The translations under genes were made by a program, and so were the position numbers. Below the pieces are notes generated by a model, which was not told the DNA's origin, made no database searches, and saw nothing but the letters and a program-made list of their open reading frames with translations. A DNA stretch of 8,150 bases, taken from Acidobacteriaceae bacterium. Lineage in GTDB: Bacteria; Acidobacteriota; Terriglobia; Terriglobales; Acidobacteriaceae. Of this stretch, positions 5,865 through 8,150 are shown piece after piece; the first letter of the stretch is position 1, and each line of letters opens with the position of its first letter. The stretch covers positions 1-8,150 of the forward strand of contig PLKY01000117.1 in NCBI GenBank assembly GCA_003140785.1. The letters run 5' to 3'.

Positions 5865-7529
5865 CTATTCATCGGTTTCGGTCTTGCCTTCTTCGTTCTC
5901 TTCCGCTTCCAACTCAGACAACTCTGCCTCGTCGGCCGGCGGCACATTCTCGACCGCTAACTCGGCGGCTGTCAGGCTCTCTGTTTCAACTTCCGATTCC
6001 GCGTTTGCTTCGAGCTCCACTGTAGAGGCTTCCGAGACGTCGTCTTCCGCCGCCGCGGCTCGAACGCTCTCGGCTTCTTCGAGGGCTTCCTGGGCGTTTT
6101 CGAGTTCCGCTTCAGCGGTTTCGGCGACCGGCTCAGCCGATGCAATTTCCGATGAGCCTTCCGACGGATTTTCGGTGTCGGCCGCAGCAGATTCCGCTGC
6201 CTCGCCTTCCGACGGTTCCTCTGTCGCGGAAGGTACATGGCCTTCTTCACCTTCTTCGAAGTGGCCGAAATAGTGGCGAACGGCGACGCTGATGCGCTCC
6301 AATGTCTTCTCGCCGATGCCTGGAATCTCCTCGAGCTGCTCCGGCGTCATGTCGGCCAGATTTTCAACCGTCGTGATGCCTGCAGCCACCAGCTTTTGAA
6401 TGATTCCTTCGCCCAACTCCGTCACTTGCTCGATTGGGGTGGTGGGACCGCCGGAGAGCGCCTGCATCTGCTGTTCGACTTCCTGGCGCTTCTCTTCCTC
6501 GCTCTTAATGTCGATCTTCCATCCGAGAAGTTTCGCTGCAAGGCGAACGTTCTGGCCCTTCTTGCCAATGGCCAGCGACAACTGTGTATCGTCGACGATG
6601 ACCTCGAGCTGCTTGTCGGTCAGGTCGGCGATTGAGACGCGGCTGACCTTTGCCGGTTGCAGAGCCTTCTCGGCAAACGTAGTGATCTCTTCGCTGAATT
6701 CGATGATGTCGATTTTTTCGCCTCGCAGTTCGCGAATGATCGACTGCACGCGCATGCCCTTCATGCCGACGCAGGCGCCCACGGGGTCCACATCTTTGTC
6801 GCGGCTTTGCACGGCGATTTTGGTGCGCTCGCCGGCCTCGCGCGCGATGGCGCGAATGACCACGGTGTTGTCGTAGATCTCCGGAACCTCGGACTGGAAG
6901 AGGTTCGACACCAGTTCCGGCGCAGCGCGAGAGACAATCACCTGCGGTCCCTTCGCGGCGCGGTCCACTTTGAGCAGAACGACCCGCACGCGCTCACCGA
7001 TGGTGAACTGCTCGAGGCGCGACTGCTCGCGTTTGGGGCAGCGAGCTTCAGCCTTGCCAAGATCGTAGATAACGTCCTGGCCCTCGATGCGCTTCACAGT
7101 GGCGTTCAGAACTTCCTTTTCGCGATGCGCATACTCCTGGAAGACCGTGTCGCGCTCGGCTTCGCGCACCTTTTGAAAGATGACCTGTTTGGCCAGTTGT
7201 GCGGCGATGCGGCCCAGCGGGCTGGTATCGCGATAGAGCCGGATTTCGCTGCCGATTTCCACGCCCGGCGCAAGCCCGTTGGCTTCGGCCAGCGTGATCT
7301 GGTTGACCGGATCCTCGACTTGCTCTTCGTCGGGCACAACCGTCTTGTAGATGTAGGCCGTGATCTCGCCGGTGTCCTTGTTCAGTTCACCGCGCATGTT
7401 TTCCTGGGTTTTGTAGAACTTGCGCGTGGCAAGGGCAATGGCCTCTTCCACGGCGCCGACAACGATTCCGGGCTCAATGCCCTTCTCGCGACTGAGGAGT
7501 TCGATACTTTGATACAAAGCGCTTGCCAT
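5865..7529 (-). CDS. nusA: transcription termination/antitermination factor NusA
   Basis: NusA binds RNA polymerase and nascent RNA and modulates pausing, termination and antitermination. From ATG 7529 it has 554 residues, longer than the 495 of E. coli. Order of parts: the RNAP-binding N-terminal domain at about 1-125 (MASALYQSIELLSREKGIEP); an S1 domain at about 138-190; KH1 at about 207-281 with its GMKG loop at 255-258; KH2 at about 287-345 with GKKG at 322-325; one helix-hairpin-helix repeat at about 369-415 (ITTVENLADMTPEQLEEIPG); and an acidic tail of about 130 residues. The frame extends to an ATG at 7574, but MASALYQSIE is the usual family start, so 7529 is chosen; the Shine-Dalgarno ahead of either start is poor. 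It follows rimP by 126 bp and precedes infB, as in most bacteria. Confidence 0.98.
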   Translation of the reverse strand: MASALYQSIELLSREKGIEPGIVVGAVEEAIALATRKFYKTQENMRGELNKDTGEITAYIYKTVVPDEEQVEDPVNQITLAEANGLAPGVEIGSEIRLYRDTSPLGRIAAQLAKQVIFQKVREAERDTVFQEYAHREKEVLNATVKRIEGQDVIYDLGKAEARCPKREQSRLEQFTIGERVRVVLLKVDRAAKGPQVIVSRAAPELVSNLFQSEVPEIYDNTVVIRAIAREAGERTKIAVQSRDKDVDPVGACVGMKGMRVQSIIRELRGEKIDIIEFSEEITTFAEKALQPAKVSRVSIADLTDKQLEVIVDDTQLSLAIGKKGQNVRLAAKLLGWKIDIKSEEEKRQEVEQQMQALSGGPTTPIEQVTELGEGIIQKLVAAGITTVENLADMTPEQLEEIPGIGEKTLERISVAVRHYFGHFEEGEEGHVPSATEEPSEGEAAESAAADTENPSEGSSEIASAEPVAETAEAELENAQEALEEAESVRAAAAEDDVSEASTVELEANAESEVETESLTAAELAVENVPPADEAELSELEAEENEEGKTETDE

Positions 7530-7655
7530 ACTCTCAAATGCTCTCTGGGTTGTTACGCGCACGACGCATGTCATCAGGCCGTGAGGTTATTCAAACTACG
7601 TTGAGGGACAAAGGCTGCAGCCTGCCCCGAACTATCGCCCGCTGTGTGGAAGCGC
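7530..7655 (-). promoter_or_regulatory. rimP-nusA spacer with a 10-bp palindrome
   Basis: This 126-bp gap is longer than usual between these two cotranscribed genes. It contains the perfect palindrome GGCTGCAGCC at 7613-7622, with GGGCA/TGTCCC-like flanks that could extend a hairpin on the minus strand, but no T-run follows. I see no convincing promoter or terminator. A leader function for nusA is possible but unproven. Confidence 0.3.
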
Positions 7656-8150
7656 TCAGATCTCCGGGATCAACTGCGCCTTCTCAATGTTGGCGACCGC
7701 GATTTCCACGGTATCTACGCCAGCCTTCCGGCTCTTGCTGTTCTGCCTTACCGCCGAAAGGTCGAGCGCGATCGCATTGCCGCCAGCTGCGGCCAGCCTG
7801 CCCTGCCAGTGCCGGTTGTTGCGGACGGGCTCAAATGTCTGCACCTTGATCAGGCAGCCGGCAAAACGTTGAAACTCCTCCGGCTTGGTTAGCTTGCGGT
7901 CCAAACCCGGCGAACTGACCTCAAGGGTGTAATCCGCGCCTGGAACCAGGTCTTCGATGTCCAACAAGACGCTAAAACCGCGGCTGAATTCAGCACAGTC
8001 CTCATGTGTGATGCCCGAAAGCTGCTCGACGCTGAGCCGTCCTTCTGTCAGACGCTCGGGAAGTCCTTCTTCCCCAGCGGCAACGGCTGCCTTCAACTTT
8101 GCTCGTCCCTCGGCGTTCTTTTCCAAAGTGACGCGAAGAATCCGTTCCTT
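7656..8150 (-). CDS. rimP: ribosome maturation factor RimP (5' end outside the window)
   Basis: RimP helps assemble the 30S subunit and usually heads the nusA-infB cluster, as here. The frame is open to the window edge and gives 164 residues beginning KERILRVTLEK, which corresponds to the second half of the N-terminal domain, so some 25-40 residues are missing upstream. Family signatures are GITHEDCAEFSR (46-57 of the visible part), VLLDIEDLVPG, the very conserved YTLEVSSPGLDR, and NRHWQGRL. The end, VANIEKAQLIPEI, matches the usual NIxKAxLxP terminus. A TTG at 8126 could serve as a start but lies inside the conserved strand, so it is not the start. Compared with E. coli RimP, about 31 extra residues lie between RVTLEK and GITHEDC. 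Confidence 0.93.
   Translation of the reverse strand, partial: KERILRVTLEKNAEGRAKLKAAVAAGEEGLPERLTEGRLSVEQLSGITHEDCAEFSRGFSVLLDIEDLVPGADYTLEVSSPGLDRKLTKPEEFQRFAGCLIKVQTFEPVRNNRHWQGRLAAAGGNAIALDLSAVRQNSKSRKAGVDTVEIAVANIEKAQLIPEI

Noticed and set aside
5759..5947. 62-codon minus-strand frame across the nusA-infB junction
   Set aside because: It overlaps the nusA 3' end out of frame, runs through the terminator hairpin and has an Arg/Lys/Ser-biased shadow-like composition.
7530..7574. Extended nusA start at ATG 7574
   Set aside because: The extra 15 residues are not part of the NusA family start, and no Shine-Dalgarno sequence precedes them.
6657..7604. 315-codon open frame on the plus strand, antisense to nusA
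   Set aside because: Same kind of antisense shadow of a GC-rich gene; nusA on the other strand has all of its domains intact.
8124..8126. TTG as the rimP start
   Set aside because: The frame is open to the window edge, and the preceding codons (KERILRVT) match the conserved RimP strand, so the gene starts outside the window.

Overview
The window looks like chromosomal DNA from a GC-rich bacterium. The best guess is Acidobacteriota, possibly a Solibacter/Bryobacter-like lineage. This rests on the style of the NusA, IF2 and RimP proteins and on an SDR/AraC pair of a type common in soil bacteria. It is an inference from remembered families, not from any search. No plasmid, phage, transposon, CRISPR or RNA-gene signature was seen.

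Right half (2442-8150, minus strand): the conserved translation/transcription cluster rimP (5' end cut by the window edge), nusA and infB, in that order of transcription. RimP matures the 30S subunit, NusA modulates RNA polymerase pausing and termination, and IF2 places initiator tRNA on the ribosome. Three things differ from the textbook cluster. A well-formed intrinsic terminator lies just after the nusA stop, ahead of infB. RimP carries an extra segment of about 31 residues. The cluster ends at infB with a bidirectional terminator and no rbfA behind it. NusA has a long, strongly acidic tail, and IF2 has a very long Pro/Ala linker followed by a Gly-rich linker.

Left half (1-2441): a divergent pair. 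A minus-strand NAD(P)-binding SDR-family oxidoreductase faces a plus-strand AraC-family regulator of the Cupin_6 type across a 165-bp gap, the usual layout for a regulator controlling its neighbour. The regulator is interrupted by a one-base frameshift near 1781-1790, so it is either a recent pseudogene or a sequencing error. Directly behind the SDR gene, starting one base after its stop, is a 48-codon ORF of unknown function whose codon use looks like that of a real gene. Bases 1-72 hold a GC-rich hairpin and a short tandem repeat.

Overall this is mostly housekeeping DNA plus a small oxidoreductase/regulator locus. I found no clear evidence of a new multi-gene system. The most checkable items are the nusA-infB terminator, the RimP insertion, the coupled small ORF and the AraC frameshift.
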